Shown: positions 11,880 through 24,139 of the stretch, in pieces
How the letters are laid out: every line of letters starts with the position of its first letter
Numbering within the stretch: the stretch's first letter is position 1
Origin: Sclerotinia nivalis
Taxonomy: Eukaryota > Ascomycota > Leotiomycetes > Helotiales > Sclerotiniaceae
Assembly (NCBI GenBank): GCA_029531795.1
Contig: JAPEIS010000007.1
Location: 1,054,001-1,118,000 of the forward strand
Length of the DNA stretch: 64,000 nucleotides
Direction of reading: 5' to 3'
Notes under the pieces: generated by a model
The model's input: the letters and a program-made list of their open reading frames with translations, nothing else
Told to the model about the DNA's origin: nothing
Database searches by the model: none
Position numbers and translations under genes: made by a program

Positions 11880-14800
11880 TCAAGCATCACCCTCCTTCTT
11901 GTCGGAAGCTGCTGTGGATTTCGACAACACTGGAGAAGTATGGGTAGAAGGAGGAGATGCCGGATTCTCGGTCTCGCCGGATCCTAATCCTGCAAGTAGA
12001 CTATAAAATAGTTAGTTGATTATCAATCAATCGCAAATATGGAATACACGAACCTAAATGCATTTGCGGAAGTAGCTGATTTCCTATCCTTGTCTTGTGG
12101 GGGTGTGCCAGTTCTTGATGAAGCTCCTGAATCTTCACCTGTTCTGCTCAAGGAACCTCCTGGACCCATCTTTCGACCACTGTTGCTTCTCGAATTGAAC
12201 ATAGATGTGGGTCCGAATGACATTTGTTGGCTGGCCTGTCGGTTTGCACCACCTTTGTTTGTAAGACGACGAAGGTCATCCATACCAACAGTGTTCTTCT
12301 GGTAATCAGGGGGGGGTTGGTTTCCATATCCACCAGAGAAATTTCTTCCATCACCACGACCCATTTGCAAGCGTCCACCACCACCACCTCTTTGGCTCCT
12401 CGAGTTCTCGGCAGCCTTTTGTGCAGCAGCAGCCTCGGCCTATAATTAGTTAGTATGTGAATGATCATTACCATATTTGTTAGAAATCTTACCTCTGCTC
12501 TAACTTCTTCGAGTGTCTTGGGGCCCTTGTTGGCTTCCTTTGATGCCCATCTCTTCTTACGAAGATCGATGATATCCATAAGCATAAACTTCAGTCGACT
12601 CGGCAACTCGGGTGTTTCGACCATGGCAGTAATGCGAGTGAAGTAAACATCCATCAATGGTCTACCCTTCTCGGTGCTGTCAAGGTTGAGACCAATGGTT
12701 TTGAGGAGTTTGGTCAAAGACTCAATCTCAGCTTCGTCGGGAAGACCCTGGTAATCCACGAGTTTCTTGACACACTCGTGCATGATCCGCTCCGTAAGCA
12801 TGCTAAGCTTGTACAACTCACCAATGAATTGAACAAGACCAAGACCACGTCTCTTAGCAGCTGCGGCGATATAATACTCATCTGAAAGCATAGCAGCTTC
12901 CTCGGTCTTAGCATCTTCACGTTCGCCCTCCGGCTTTTCTGGCAAATCAATCTTCCAACCTCTTTCAAACTCTTCTTGACATCTGTTAAGCAAGTACTTT
13001 CTGAAAAGGTTACCACCAGAAACGATGTTCCCATTCTTATCCACGATGCTCTCGTCCTTGATATCAGGGCTCATGGTCTCCAACATGCGCTTGCAGAACT
13101 TGGCATACATTGAAGCCCAGTGGGCCTCGTCAGTTGCCTTCTCGAAAGTAAGTTGGATGACCTGTCGCAATGTGCGGCCATCTGCTTCGTCTCTAGATTG
13201 TGCAGCGATAGCCAAGATTTGGTCGGCGATCTTGTCAAATTTTTCGGGAGTCATCTTGTTCAAAGCTGCCTTGACCTTTCTTTGGACCATGTCAGGATCC
13301 ATATGGCCAGCGCCTGGAACGGCCCCAGGAGCAGGTCCAGCAGCACCGGTAGCTGATTGGGTTTGACCGACACTGCGTGGTTTCCAACCAGTAGAAGAAG
13401 TTTGAATAGGCTTGATGTCCATGCCGCTGGTAAGAGGCATCTTTGCAGCTGCTTGGGCCTCCTGCTTAGCATTACTGCCTTGGTAACCGCCTTCACGCTT
13501 GCTGCCACCACGAGTGGATCTGCTTGCTTGACGTGGGGAATGTGGCATGGAAGAGTTGGTAGAATTTGCTCGTTGCATAGAATTTCCACCGGGGAAAGCT
13601 CCACCAGGGCGCTGGAATGAAGCCATAGGGTTGAGTGCTGGTCGTGGCATATTGCCTTGAGACATAGCGAAACGCTCGGCACTTGTAGTACCAGGTGGTA
13701 GAGTCTTTCCACCTTGAGCACCAAATTGACCCATGGTAAATTGACCAACAGCATTTCCACCACCACGGTTTGATCCTCTAGGACCCATGCCACCAGGTGT
13801 TCTCTGTGATCCACCGGGTCTGGCAGAGCTTGGGTCATCTCCAATAAGAGCCTTGATTTGAGACTCGAATTCCATGGAAGGCTTCTCGGTGAATACCTTT
13901 TGAAATTGGAGCAAAAACTCTTTATCATACTTGAAAGTCTTGCCCTTGGCATTAACGGCAGAGTTCAAAGCAGGGTTTGGTGAATTAATGTTGGCTGGAT
14001 AGATGGAGGAATCAAGCACAGCCAAGAAGCGAGCAGACTTAAGTGACTGAAGAGCTGCGCTAGGTTGAGGGGGTTCAACAGGCTTGGTATTGAGAGGTGC
14101 AAGGTTGAGTGCAGCAGGTTTGCCCCGCTTCTCAGCAGCAAATGACTTAGGAGGCGGCCCCATGGAGTCGTCAGAAGTAGGAGTCGATGCACCACTGTCG
14201 GTTTCGAGGGTGGCCTTTGATAGCTTGGTGGCGAGAGTATCTGGGGTCTCCTCATCCTTCTTAGAATCACCACCTTTAGCCTTTGCTTCGGCCTCTGCTC
14301 TCTTCTTCTCACGCTCATCTTCGAGACGTTCCATTTCACGCTCCTGCTCCCTGAGTTTGCGATCATTCTCTGCCGCATTGGCCTTCTCACGTTCAGCATC
14401 CTCGGCATCAGTCTTTGCTTTGTCGGCAGCACGCTTGGCGAGTATCTCCTGTTCTTTTTTCTCTCTTTCAGCTTCAAGGGCCTCCATCTCGGCAATTTGT
14501 CGTTCAAAATCTTCTTCTGCTTCCTTCTTAGCCTTCTCGGCGGCAGCTTTAGCGTCCGCCTCTTCCTTAGCTTTGGCCTCCTCGGCGGCCTTTGCCAACT
14601 CCTTGGCTTTCTCTTCTTCCTTCAATTTGGCTTCAGCAGCGGCCGCGGCTTCAGCAGCCTTTGTGGCCTCCTCGTTCTTGGCCTCGTCGATCTTGTCGCC
14701 ACCTGCTGCCATTTTCTTCACTTTCTCTTGCATCTCTTGACGGATTTCTTCAGCAGACTTTGTAGCTAAGCTATCAGCGCGAGCATGTTGAGGAGTGGCG

Positions 14801-16852
14801 GACTTCGGTGGAGGTGTTGGTGTGGAAGAAGCTATGACAGGTGGTGTTCTAGTTCTATTACTAGGAGCCGGAGAAGCAGGTGCTTTAATTGCGTCAACAT
14901 TCAAGGCGTCGCCATCAGGTCTCATAATGGCGATAGCCGCACTCTTGCGAGCTGGTCTCGAGAATGCGGAAATTTGAGTTGCGGGCTTTGGCTGCGGTGT
15001 AAGTGAAGTGGAAGGTGTCATCGAAGGAGTTTGTGCCTGACCCATGCTCGAAGCTGGTCGATGCTCAGACATCTGGGAAGAATTGCGGGACATCGGTTGT
15101 GCCTGTTGTGCATATTGACCTGCAATATAGGGTTGCTGGTAATTTGGCTGCGGTGATTGGGGTGGGACGGGATGCATGTAACCCACTTGAGGATACTGGA
15201 AAGATGGAGGACCACCCATTGGCATCATACCGGGGTAAGGTTGAGCATATGCATTGTGAGTCTGTGTATCTGTTAGAAATTTGTCAAAGTTGCCAGAAGC
15301 TGGCGAAAAATCAATATTTGAAACATCAGAAGAAACATTGAAATAGGGAGTAGCAGAGGGGAGAGGGGGAAGGCTTGGGTCCGTAGAATTTAGATCTGCA
15401 CGCTTCTTCGGGATAACTGAATCCTTGGCTGGAGGTGATGGCAAATTCGACTGTTGGTTGGAAACAGGAAAGCCATTCTCCTGGTGCTCCGACTGCATGG
15501 ATCCTTTTCTATTTCTGGCAATACCTTGACCGTTACTTCCACGCAGGGATGGCTGTTCATTGTAGGTGAAGTTGTGACCGAAAAGTTCTGTTGAAGGCTT
15601 TCGGTAATGTTGGGTTGAAGACTTATCAAACCACTTCTTGCCTCTACCACCACGATTGAAAGATTGAAAGGAGAAAGAATCGCTGGAATAAGAAGGGCAT
15701 TGGTTTACCGAGTATTGGTAGGGTGATTGTACTGGAGGACCTCCCATATGAGACGGCTGGTAGTAAGCAGCATGAGCGTTGAACTGTTGTGGGCTTTGCA
15801 TGGGCATCGCCTGGTTCATGTTAGGTGTATTGGGAATCGAGTTGGAAAGGGCTGGGCTTCGTGCAGCTTGGTGTGGAGAATTCTGATATTGTGGGCGACC
15901 TTGGTTTTGGAAAGGAGGCATGCCAACACGTCCCGCATTTTGGTTGTTTCTGAATTGAGGTTGACTTTGGGGAGGGAAACCAGAATGACCCGAGTATTGT
16001 TGATTAAATCCGCCACCGCCACGACCACGACCACCACCTTGTTGATAACCGCCACGACCTGCTCCGGGACCTTGATTGCTGTCACTTTGTGCCGAATGCG
16101 ATGATTCACGACGAAGGTGACCACCTGCCTGACTGTTAGGTGCTAAGGGTCCTTGAGAGGATGCTTGTCGCTACGAGAAAAAACAAGTTAGTGAGTGTTC
16201 GCTGTAGTTGAATAGAATCAATACTAACATCGCCATCGTTACCCAAACTACCAAAAGTCATGTTTCCTTGCTGTGGTATTCCAGAAGGAGGTCTTCCACC
16301 ACTTGCAGCTGGTTGAGGGATAGGGGATGGTGAATTGGCGGGCGAAATTACTCTTGGGTTGTTTCCTGGGATGGGAATTGGTGCTGAAGCCGGTTGAGAG
16401 ATCTGTGGGATGCTGTGAGTAGCAGCAGGAGAATCCATAACTGATCCGAACTGAATGCCACCTCTTGAACCACCTACTGGACCTCCATTAGGAACATAAC
16501 CTGCTGGACCATTTGCGCTGATTGTAACCGAACTCTTACGGCTGTGGTCAGTCGAACCACCATTAATTGCAGAGCTACTATGGGCGATAGCAGGTGCAGA
16601 AACTGCCGGTACAGCGGGAGGAATCGAAGCTCTACCGTTTACCGGTGAGATAGAGGATGATTTTCCATGTTGCTGTACCGGCGCAGAACCTCCGACAGCC
16701 ACGGCGGGTGAGGGAGTCGAGGAGCTCGTCGCGATAGGTGGCGACGAGACTGCCTTCTTTGCGGTAGAAGCGTACGACTGGGTCGATTGCGACGCGCTGT
16801 TGGTGTTTGAGGCCTGGCTTTGGTTTTGAGAAGTTTGAGGAACGGAAGTCAT
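11880..16852 (-). CDS. eIF4G: Eukaryotic translation initiation factor 4G (eIF4G), MIF4G domain
   Basis: Scaffold of the cap-binding complex eIF4F: it joins eIF4E, eIF4A and poly(A)-binding protein to recruit ribosomes. Exons 16852-16229, 16170-12493, 12439-12054 and 12000-11880 sum to 4809 bases, 1602 residues. Introns start GTTAGT, GTAAGA and GTTCGT, and all phases agree. Layout: Ser/Pro/Gln-rich and RGG-like N-terminus; a long Ala/Glu/Lys coiled coil (about residues 690-830) typical of fungal eIF4G; an eIF4E-binding site YDKEFLL near residue 956 (YxxxxL-phi); then the MIF4G HEAT domain from about 1169 (VQRKVKAALNKMTPEKFD) to 1400 (LKFMLMDIIDLRKKRW). The C-terminus is RGG-rich and carries short SR-like motifs. 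A poly-T run at about 17012-17031 lies upstream of the ATG. Identification is firm; the only doubt is alternative splicing at the short 3' exons. Confidence 0.96.
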
Positions 16853-17474
16853 AGGGTGAACTGTTTGTCGAAGGTGACCTCGTATCTTTTCGTGAGAAGG
16901 AATTTTAATTATTTTGTATGACGTTATCGCGATAGGAGTTGGATGACGAGTTATATTCCCTCGCAGATGTGTCGATAGAATTTGAATCGAAATCTATTAA
17001 TAAGAGAAAGACTTTTTTTTTTTTTTTTTTTCGAATTAATCGATGTTGAAAAGGTTGAGTGGAGAGGATTTATGTGTTTTCTTCCTGAGTGGGCAGAAAT
17101 TAATCGCTCTCAAAAAAAAGTGCGAAGATGGGAGATCGCCCTCTCTTTTCGGGTGGGTGAATGAGTGGGAGAATTTGTCGTTACAGTTTCTGAATAACTA
17201 TAACTGTAAAATTCTGGAAAAAGGGTTCGACACTTTTATAAAAAGTTATCGAGGGACTATTCCTGCCGCGATCGTTCTTCTACAGAATAGAAGATGCTCG
17301 CCGGGATAGTTTTTATTTTGAGGGGAGGTGGTATTTTCAAGTGTCTTGAAATTAATTGTTGGTGGTGGTTAAAAAAAAAAGTTCAGAGAGAAAAGCAGAT
17401 ATCAGATAATTATCTTTCGGTGGTGGCTCGGCTAGTGTATCTGCTATTTTTTTCTACAACGGGAAAAGGGAAAA

Positions 17475-17536
17475 GTGTATCTCCAAGTGTATCTCCAAGT
17501 GTGTCTCCAAGTGTGTCTCTCCAAGTGTATCTCCAC
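17475..17536. repeat. 12-bp minisatellite (GTGTATCTCCAA), about 5 copies
   Basis: Consecutive units GTGTATCTCCAA, GTGTATCTCCAA, GTGTGTCTCCAA, a 14-bp variant, then GTGTATCTCCAC. Confidence 0.9.
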
Positions 17537-17924
17537 CTTGAATCTGAGGCCAACACGAAGAATAAAAAATTAAAATGTACAAATATTGTTCCCTTCAAAA
17601 ATGATTGATGTCTTTTCCTAGAGGTTTGCTTTGTGTTTGTACTGTACTGTACGGTAAGGTAAGGTATTGGTCCAGCCTATAAAACGATTGAAGGATTGAA
17701 GGAATTTTTGTTTGTCTTTTCTTTGAATCCCTTATTTTATGGTCCTATGGTCCTCCTAACAAAGTGTGAAGCTGATAATTGACAATTAAGATTGTACGTA
17801 CATCTACGGAGTACAATAGAAGTAAGTGTTCAGATGTGTGAAAGAAGACTTCGAAAGAGTTGAAATACCTGCGTGTTATTTTTCATTGGTGGATTATACT
17901 AATTATATCATAGTCCTTAAAAGT

Positions 17925-17979
17925 GCCTACCAAATGTCTACTAAATGCCTACTAAATGCCTACTAAATGCCTACTAATT
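17925..17979. repeat. 11-bp minisatellite (GCCTACTAAAT), 5 copies
   Basis: Five head-to-tail 11-base units. The first two and the last have single changes; the third and fourth are identical. Every unit carries TACTAA or a close variant, resembling a branch-site consensus, but no gene is near. Confidence 0.9.
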
Positions 17980-20900
17980 GCCCTAGTAAGTACTAAATAC
18001 CAAGTACTAAATCAAATTGGCTCTGATTCAACAGGTCATCATATCATCGAGGATTTTCGGTGAAGAAATACCATATACCGACTTATAGGTAGGTATCCCT
18101 CATAGTATTTACAATCCTTTCCTAATCAATATCATTAGTGTATCTATTTCAATTCAGCAATATCTGCATAATGAAGCAGACGTTCATTTTAATCAATACT
18201 TTTCTCTGTCGCCAATGTTCTTGTCTTCCATCACTCCAGAAATTAGAACGGATCAAATTAAAGTTCGTCATATTAATTTTTCCTTATTTCTATGGTTTAC
18301 TCTGTGACCAAAAGAAATTGAGACTTGCAATAAGCCCGGCCAACACCAATTCCGTTTGAGGACCTTTATCAAGTTTTGCCTGACAGTCACGGTGAAACTC
18401 TGCAACTCATCATTACATCAAATCATAGGAGTTACCATTTCAAACACGCTAGTTCTGGTCATGGATAACCAGGCCACTGGGTAAAAGATTTATTCTTGGG
18501 CTCTTGTGGCAAGCATAATTTGGGCATTTCCATCCTTGGTATGACCTGACTTGCATTACCATACTGTGGTGATGTACGTTACCGGTAGGAAACTTGCTTA
18601 TCGAAACCCAGGAGGGAATGTTTCTTATGTCTTCTTCTACGTCTTCTTACATCATAATTATGTTTATTAAGGATGGCTCTTTTTTAAAATAGGGGAGCCT
18701 TTTGATAAAGGGGCCAATTTAGTATATTCAGCTGAACACTTCACATCGCCATTATCACCAACTCATCAGCTCTGAAACTCCACTTTCAAGCTCGAGCGCA
18801 AAGCAGTAACTCGATAGATACTCGTGGCACGATTCTGCACCTCGATAACCAACAGATCTCAAGCCCACAGCCATTGGAACAGCCTTGGAGAAATACAACA
18901 GGGCGTATAATACTCTTACGGGGTATCGGTACAGCCCGGTCCTCACGTATTATCAATCCATTTTTATATCAAAATCTTGATTCAATAGTGCAGCACAAAA
19001 CACACCTAGAAATTCATCAGACGATGCAACATGATAGAAACCTACCTACCTAACTCAAGAAATCATGGCCATTCCCCGAAATTTGTACACATAGCCACCA
19101 CCCCAAAGGATTGGAATATTCGAGAATACATTGAAAGGTTACATCTTTTGCTTCTCCAACCTGTTGCATCCTGCATTCGTTACAGCCGAATAGCTAAAAC
19201 AAAGCTGCACCTGTGTACTTCGTACATCCAACATGACCCTTTACAAACAACTTTATTCGTCAAATATCCCTTGGACTCCCTTTCGGGTAATATCTCAAGA
19301 AAACTAATGTCAATATTACATCCAATAGCATTTATTACATTTTCCTTCATCCCTTACCTTACCTTGATCTTTGATACATGCGTGTCATTCATTTTCTTCA
19401 TTCTATATTTCTTCGAGCACCAATCCTATCACGAACCCCAAATCTAAATTCAACCTTGCCCAATGCTTCGATCCTATCACCATAGACTCCGCATCTAAAC
19501 TCCACAGGCAAACACCAAGTACAACACGGCTATACAGTAGTAAGTAAACAGCAAGGTGACTCATTCTGACGGTGCGTCCTGGATATATGCAATAATGCGA
19601 GAAAGAACGGACAAATGAATAGACGGATTTAGATACGAATTCACGCAGCAATGTATCTTCGGGTAAGTAAGATCTTACCGATATACTCAAATACCATCAA
19701 CGATCGCCACCCCCAAAATCCCATCCTCCCATCCTCCCATTCCTCCCATCACTCCCAAAATATCCTCCACTCGAAATTCCCCAAATACAATCCAATCCCA
19801 TCCAAATCAATTCGTTCGATCGCTTTTCGAGAACCTTTCCGTTTTCGCGTCTTGACGCTTGGACCATGAGCTTGTAAACCAATCAAGGAAAAGTTAAAAT
19901 AATTTGTACACGATGTTTTGCATGTGATTTTAATTCTTTTGTCTTTTGGTGCTTGCTGTTTGTATTGAGTGAAATTTATCTAATATATACTGAAGTCTCG
20001 ATATTGGAAGTCTTTGTAACACACCTCAACAAACCCGAGTTCATCTATCTCAATCCCCTCCACTATCACTATCATTTTAAATATCTATCTATCTACCCCG
20101 CCGCAATTGAGTTGTCGATACTTAGCACCATTCCAAGAGCTCCACTCAAGCTACCTAGGTCCTATCTATCCCAACTATGCCAACCTAGAAATTTTCATTT
20201 GTCAACGCCAATTATGTGGGACCAAACCAACATTCCTCTAACTCGAACCTAACTCGAACTTATCTTGTAATGGCATTTTTACCCGTCCATACTATTCTAC
20301 ATCCATCTCTACTAAAAACAAGCCCAAAAGCAAACACCGCACAAATCAATTCAATTCCAATAGGATTATTATCTATCCACTCGTCCGCTTAAACCCTTAT
20401 CTTATCCCGTGATCGGTCGATTATCTAGCTCTTCATCTCCTCTCGATCTATTGAAAATATAGTACAGGACGGCAATTGGCTGCAGGAAATGAACACATAT
20501 AGAGTACATGTGAGTGAGTTGGCATACTAAATTTCTCATGGTGTGATTGGTAGGTGGGGTATGTAGGTATTTAGGAAATTTACCTTCCTAAGTATCTAGG
20601 GAAGGGAAATCAGACGGGGTTGGATTACGGTTGTGAGTGAGCGGCCCGAATGTGGATTCGAATGAACGGGTAGTTCGGTTAGTTGAGGAATTGCACTTGA
20701 GTGGGAGAGAGGGCAAGTGCCCTGAGTGCGGTTTGTTGAGGGGTTGAGCCTTGACCGGGGCTCTGGTCATGGGTGAGTTGAGTTGAGTGTGGAGGGGTTG
20801 ATTTAAGTGGAGTGCAGTGGTATTGGTGTGGTGGGGTGAGGCGATGTCCCAGCGAGCTTTTTGAAATGGGCAGGAAAGGATCCCGGTGAGTAGTTGGGTA

Positions 20901-21584
20901 TTATTTATGGTCTGCTTTTTGGTATGTAAGGTTTGAGAGTGTTTTGTATTTTGATGGGTGAGTATCATTTGGGGGTTAGAGGCGATTGAAGTTTAGGGAG
21001 ATTCCTATACTGGTGCTGTCAGGTGTAAAGTTGTCTCCATTTTCACTGCTAGTATGGTGTGTTCGAAGTCGAAGCATTAGTGGACTTCTTGGGAGGGATT
21101 TGGTTGTGGGAGTCCATTTCCAGTGTACATTCATAGGTGACTTCAAGTGGTTTTCTCACGTTACTCGTTTCTTGTATTCATTGTTTGGCTGCAAATTGGA
21201 TATTGCATGATTTTTCGAGGCTCTAGTGGGAAGAACGATCTTTATATGTACTCTCAACCTGATTATTTACATATATTCAATACCTAGTGTTCGGTTGCAA
21301 AGTTATTCTTGCACGCCAGTGACCTATTCTCGATGCTCTTGGCGGAAGAATAGCCTTTATGTGTATGCATGTATATATACACATTGAAGATTAATGGGAA
21401 AAGAAAGTTCTGTACATTGATATATCACATGCATAAGTAACTAAATTTTTAAGGATTTCTCCTTGGTACGCAGGTGCGTGAATGGGATATTGATATGCGG
21501 CATTGAATGACACAGTTTGAGGACTTCTTTAGTCATTTCTTTTTTCATTTTGTCGGGGGATTCTAACATGACTCTATCTTTAAA

Positions 21585-21844
21585 GCGGTATCATACCAAC
21601 GACTGTAAAGTACAGGCTCATATCTAAGGCATGATTGATTCAATATGAGACACATTTTTCTCTTGATTCATAGGCATCTCTTTTATATTTAAGAGTCACA
21701 TTGGTATCTGGATAAGCTTAAAAGGATTGAGTTCGCTGGTTTGCACGTTTTTTTCTTTCTCTTTTTCTTTTATCAAATTTTCTTTCGGTGCTTTAGAGTA
21801 TTACATATTTTTTGAAAATCATCTTTTGTCTATATTAAGCATTT
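21585..21844 (+). promoter_or_regulatory. Promoter module, copy A of the cysteine-rich family
   Basis: Contains in order: a CATACCA...CTGTA element, a sequence related to ATTGAATCATT (here TGATTGATTCAATATGA), a stretch around GGATAAGCTTAAAAGG, a C/T-rich run (TTTTTTCTTTCTCTTTTTCTTTTATCAA), then a TTGGTACTTTAG-like motif (here CGGTGCTTTAG). The same order appears before the other two family genes and once more at about 25410 without a gene. Confidence 0.5.
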
Positions 21845-23029
21845 ATGGCAAGATATCACATACAGCAAACCTCTCACCGGGTGTCCCACCTGTGTGATAA
21901 CCTGTAGCGCCTTTAGCTGTGGTCATATCATAAACAGCATTTCCGAAACATGCCTGAAAATAACTTGCCCGGGGTGCTTTTCCCACCGATCAAGTGGACA
22001 AAACCGCCCGCCAAATCGGCCAGTAACCACCCACAAGCTGGAGTACACAGCTCGCAGTGGGACTTGCAGTAGACTAGACTGTCTTGCCAGCAGGATGAAG
22101 GGATATGAAAAATTACCGGAGTGTCGTAAGATTACATGCAGATATCCCATCGCAATTTAAGCATGTCACGTCGTCCCAGGGCGAACTCCTAAGGAGAAAC
22201 GGTGTTATGACTGTGCTTTTGAGGATGAGAGAGGTGTTCCGAAATATCCCATATCGAGACCACGCTTGAACGAAAATTTCCCCGAAAGGGATATCCACTG
22301 TCCGGAGTGTCGGATGAAGCAGTGTGCACTATGCTGCGATACTCACACGAGATATAGATGTCGCCATACCGCTGCGAGACCATCTACACGTCACGTTATA
22401 TCTAAGGATAGAGATATTAATCCTTGTCTCACTTGCTATCCTTCCAATAAACAGGATCGACCTATGGCGAGTCCCCAATGGGACCACGATGTACAGTTAC
22501 ATCGAGACTGTCCTAGTTGCGAATCGCAGCAACGATCTGGGTAGGCTAAGAACAGAACCTCCATTTTTTATTATCGCATTGCTAACTGGACGCAATAGTT
22601 ATCTCCCTCCAGAACTCGTCTCCCCTTCACATTACAGATATGTGGAGTGCAGACCAGGACGACCTTCAAGGATGACACGTAGCTGCGAAGCGTCGAGGAG
22701 ATATCAGGACAGAGAGTCGTCTAGGATTTCTCACAATCACAAAGGAAATTCTAGCAGGAACGGAATATAGTGATTCTTATCCAGCCGTGTATAGTCATGT
22801 AGTATCTACTAGATGGACGGCATATATCGGAGAGCCGGCAAAAATAAATACTCGAAGGGGAGGTGGAGAGGTGGAGAGGAGTAATATCCAGAGCAGGGAG
22901 TGTATTGGTAGATATGATTTGGAATTATCAGATGGATTTGCGTATAAGCATTGGTCGGATGAAGAGCTCATTCGCAAGGCGAAGGAAGATGATGTGAGGG
23001 AAAGCGCAGATACTAGGAATTATAGATAG
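21845..23029 (+). pseudogene. Cysteine-rich family member A, apparently degraded
   Basis: A main coding frame runs 21852-22540. It is interrupted by a plausible 54-base intron at 22126-22179 (GTAAGA...CCCAG) that removes the in-frame TAA at 22158. It encodes LTGCPTC-x8-CGH, then TTHKLEYTA, a C-x5-C, LPEC, and further C-x2-C pairs (CPEC, CALC, CLTC, CPSC). Cysteine spacing of the first block (C-x2-C-x8-C-G) and the TT...LPEC block match members B and C, so homology is convincing. The only nearby ATG (21845) lies in another frame, implying a 5' frameshift or a missed first exon. A further intron at 22541-22598 (GTAGGC, branch GCTAAC, CAATAG) leads to a third exon that stops at 22770. A coding-looking frame to 23029 is then out of phase. 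I read this as a decaying copy; a complex intact gene is the alternative. Function unknown. Confidence 0.5.
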
Positions 23030-24139
23030 AGTTTGGGTTGAGTGGTTTGTGGTATGCCAATTCCGGCGTGTTTAAAATGATGGGACTGATAATAATTAGT
23101 GTATTTGAGCCAGTTGAGCCTTTAAAATATCCAGTCGGTCTGAGGAGTATATTAAATTTGTGCACCTGAACGCGAATCCAGGGCCGTTTTGGGGATATTT
23201 CAGGGAGGGGTTCATGTGGATTTTGAAGAATTAAACTATTTGAACACCTCTAAATTCTCATCAAGTGAATGGTAGGAAGTGGAATCAGTATGTATTTTGA
23301 AGAATTAAACTATTTGAACACCTCTAAATTCTCATCAAGTGAATGGTAGGAAATGGAATCAGGAAATATGAATCCGAATGTGTTTGAGCGAGCTTGGAAA
23401 AATGGAAAAATAGAAAAAAATTAAGTATATTTTTATTCCTAGAATATTTATTTGGCTGTTTGATAAATCTTTGTTTTGTTATATGTAGGTGTGAATGATT
23501 GATGATGATAGTCATAGTCATTTAGTGAATATAGAAAATGGTATCAAGAGAATGAATCCAAAAGTGTTTGTTTGAGTTTGGAAAGAAATGGGAAAGAAGT
23601 ACATTTTTTATGCTTCGTGTATTTTAGTTGACCTGATAATATATTTCCATATATATAGGTGTAACTGGTTGGATATAGTGATATTCTATCAACAAGTCAA
23701 TGATGAGTGGATGACTGATTGATCACACCGGAGCTTAATCATATGGAAGTTAAGTTTATGATTATCAGTCACTACGCTCATTATACTCGGCATGAATAGG
23801 AGGAAGGTATTTATGAAATATCTTGCTTTATGATAGTCACTGGCTTGCAATTCCCCTAGGAATGTCTTTTGAATATTACTCCAAGCCCAAGGCAATATCA
23901 TATCATATAACATTTATTAAATCATTGTGAATTATGTTTTTGATTCAGATTTGAGAGTCACTCTGGATGGACACCAAAGGTTTTTTTGCTCAAGAAGATG
24001 GGATCTGCTGCTTTTTAAAGTTCTTTTTCTTTTCTCTTTATTGCAATGACATAAATCTGTTTAGGAAACTCCAAACTATTTACATTTTCTAAAGAAACAT
24101 CCAGACTTAAATATTTTTGATACATCACATCAAGCAGTT
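23030..24139. other. Spacer with a tandem duplication and promoter module B
   Basis: Contains the 74-bp-spaced duplication at 23220-23362, a more diverged related block at about 23363-23690, and from about 23880 the promoter module of gene B (ATTAAATCATTG, AAAGGTTTTTTT, a TTTAAAGTTC motif, then a CT-rich run). No coding frame is supported. Confidence 0.5.
23220..23362. repeat. Direct repeat of 69 bp at 74-bp spacing
   Basis: 23220-23288 and 23294-23362 are identical except for one base (GGAAGTGG versus GGAAATGG). This is a recent local duplication in non-coding DNA. Confidence 0.95.

Larger units (their letters stand above)
16853..21844. other. Five-kilobase region with no supported gene
   Basis: The first few hundred bases are the eIF4G promoter and leader, with a poly-T tract. 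Beyond that I see two minisatellites (17475 and 17925), CT- and CCA-rich stretches near 19700-20450, and AT-rich spacer. Frames at 18138-18359, 19031-19447 and 20588-20968 (minus) have low-complexity or hydrophobic-random composition and no splice-linked partners. The stretch from about 21585 is the copy-A promoter module of the cysteine-rich family. Confidence 0.45.

Noticed and set aside
13260..13952. 230-codon frame on the minus strand inside eIF4G
   Set aside because: Alternate frame of the sense eIF4G exon, with no domain of its own; the eIF4E-binding and MIF4G frame is the coding one.
14084..14740. 218-codon Ser/Ala-rich frame on the plus strand
   Set aside because: Antisense shadow of the Ala/Glu/Lys coiled coil of eIF4G; repetitive composition comes from the sense gene.
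17925..17979. Possible CRISPR-like array
   Set aside because: Units are 11 bases directly abutting with no spacers; an ordinary minisatellite in a eukaryotic genome.
19031..19447. 138-codon plus-strand frame with a hydrophobic end
   Set aside because: Composition follows C/T-rich spacer and there is no family resemblance; could be revisited with RNA data.
20588..20968. 126-codon minus-strand frame rich in Thr, His, Pro and Asn
   Set aside because: Low-complexity composition from G/T-rich DNA, no domain, no splice partners.
22158..22160. In-frame TAA as proof that cysteine-rich copy A is dead
   Set aside because: The stop lies inside a plausible 54-base intron, so it is not by itself evidence; the missing in-frame ATG and the 3' frame changes are.
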